Shown here: positions 21,510-22,169 of the stretch, piece by piece
How positions within the stretch are numbered: position 1 is the first letter of the stretch
How the letters are laid out: every line of letters starts with the position of its first letter
Origin: a virus
Direction: 5' to 3' (one strand)
DNA length: 22,169 nucleotides
IMG/VR virus record: IMGVR_UViG_3300031772_002685
Span: 1 to 22,169 of that record
The notes under the pieces: generated by a model
What the model was told of the DNA's origin: nothing
Seen by the model: only the letters and a program-made list of their open reading frames with translations
The model's database searches: none
Made by a program: the position numbers and the translations under genes

Positions 21510-22169
21510 GCCGCATTCCTCATCCTCACACCGAACTGTGTGAACACTGACATCAGGTCCTTATCCTCTAAGGATAATCCCTCTCGAATGAGAAGAAGCT
21601 TGAACTCTGTCAAATTCAAGACGCGTTTCGAATTATCGAGCGATGATCGAATATGAGCCGAAGCTTGAGCGCTCATTGTTGGCGACGACAGCTGCATGAG
21701 CTGGTAGTTCATGCTAAGCTTTTCCTTGTCCTCGACCACGCTCTTGTACTTAGTCCCCTTGGTGATGTTGAGGCTAGCATGATCGATAATTTCGTTAAGC
21801 GAAGTTGGTCGCTCAGAAAGAAAGGGAAACAACTTTACAACAGTCTTCTCACCGAACCCTTTTACGCCATCAATGTTATCACTTCCATCACCCATGAGAC
21901 ACTTCATGAGGATGAAATTCTCTGGCAAGATGTTCAGTTTCTCCTTGAGGTTAAACGGGGTCCACGTGATATCTTTGGACGCTGAGTATACGGAGGTCTT
22001 TCCATCAACCAATTGAAGGAAATCCTTATCCGTGGAGACGATCACCTTCTCCGCTCCATCATACATCCAGCGAGCAAGATATGCAATAACATCATCCGCC
22101 TCGATGGCGGGTATCTCGATGAAATTTACGCCGAGGATCCCGATGATCTGCTTGACCTTGTCTCCCTGC
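21506..22169 (-). CDS. 5'-3' exonuclease, FEN family (N-terminus cut by window edge)
   Basis: The frame is open to the right edge, giving 221 visible residues at most; the true start lies outside. From the edge, the visible part opens QGDKVKQIIG, then EADDVIAYLARW with the metal-binding Glu-x-Asp-Asp, STDKDFLQLVD (a second acidic cluster), and GDGSDNIDGVKGFGEKTVVKL, the helix-hairpin-helix DNA-binding region with its Asp pair. These define the flap endonuclease/5' exonuclease family (T5 D15, PolI N-domain, T4 RNase H). It would remove RNA primers and flaps and could resect DNA ends in recombination. Its place upstream of the helicase and polymerase genes fits replication. Confidence 0.92.
   Translation of the reverse strand, partial: QGDKVKQIIGILGVNFIEIPAIEADDVIAYLARWMYDGAEKVIVSTDKDFLQLVDGKTSVYSASKDITWTPFNLKEKLNILPENFILMKCLMGDGSDNIDGVKGFGEKTVVKLFPFLSERPTSLNEIIDHASLNITKGTKYKSVVEDKEKLSMNYQLMQLSSPTMSAQASAHIRSSLDNSKRVLNLTEFKLLLIREGLSLEDKDLMSVFTQFGVRMRNAA

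Noticed and set aside
1-22169. tRNA genes, CRISPR arrays, insertion sequences, attachment sites, rho-independent terminators
   Set aside because: Reading both strands showed no cloverleaf, regular repeats, transposase, or GC-rich hairpin followed by a T-run in the short intergenic gaps.

Overview
The window reads as a gene-dense stretch of the replication and nucleotide-metabolism region of a large lytic tailed phage (Caudoviricetes). The reasons are the gene content (exonuclease, DnaB-like helicase, C-family DNA polymerase, ribonucleotide reductase, nucleotide kinase and deaminase, many short unknown genes), the absence of any host housekeeping gene, and the tight packing. Every gene I accept lies on the minus strand. 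Neighbours mostly touch or overlap by 1-17 bases, often as ATGA or GTGA junctions. No gap exceeds about 100 bases, and I saw no tRNA, CRISPR array, insertion sequence or convincing terminator. The host cannot be told from the sequence.

In transcription order (right to left), the right part (22169 to about 13250) holds the replication core. It contains a FEN-type 5'-3' exonuclease (cut by the window edge), an unusual HExxH putative metallopeptidase, a DnaB-like helicase, and a class II (B12-dependent) ribonucleotide reductase split by an HNH-bearing intein at its NPC active-site motif. These are followed by a DHH/DHHA1 phosphoesterase, a thymidylate-synthase-family enzyme with a dCMP-type Asp, a staphylococcal-nuclease-like protein, an all-alpha NTP pyrophosphatase, a second possibly MazG-like protein, a 32-residue membrane peptide and a full-length DnaE-type polymerase with an apparently intact PHP domain.

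The middle (9787 to 4024) starts with four small unknown genes. It continues with a cluster unusual for a phage: a reversibly-glycosylated-polypeptide (GT75, UDP-arabinopyranose mutase-like) protein, a class I methyltransferase, a deoxynucleotide kinase, two tiny unknown genes, a GT-B glycosyltransferase, a DUF2829/Tad2 anti-Thoeris homologue, a dUTPase-fold-like protein without visible catalytic motifs, and a dCMP deaminase.

The left part (4027 to 1) holds a PD-(D/E)XK (TnsA-like) nuclease, a run of short unknown proteins (one RHH-like, one Cys-rich membrane or lipoprotein, one with a C-terminal zinc-knuckle-like motif), an MPPED-like metallophosphoesterase and the first 15 codons of another gene.

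My main inference is a distributed DNA-hypermodification pathway. The TS-family enzyme would make 5-hydroxymethyl-dCMP, the pyrophosphatase would remove unmodified dCTP, and the dNMP kinase would lift the modified nucleotide towards the triphosphate. The RGP-like protein would supply UDP-arabinofuranose (or a related sugar nucleotide), the GT-B enzyme would add the sugar to DNA, and the methyltransferase might decorate it. The individual families are well supported. The assembled pathway and the identity of the sugar are inference.
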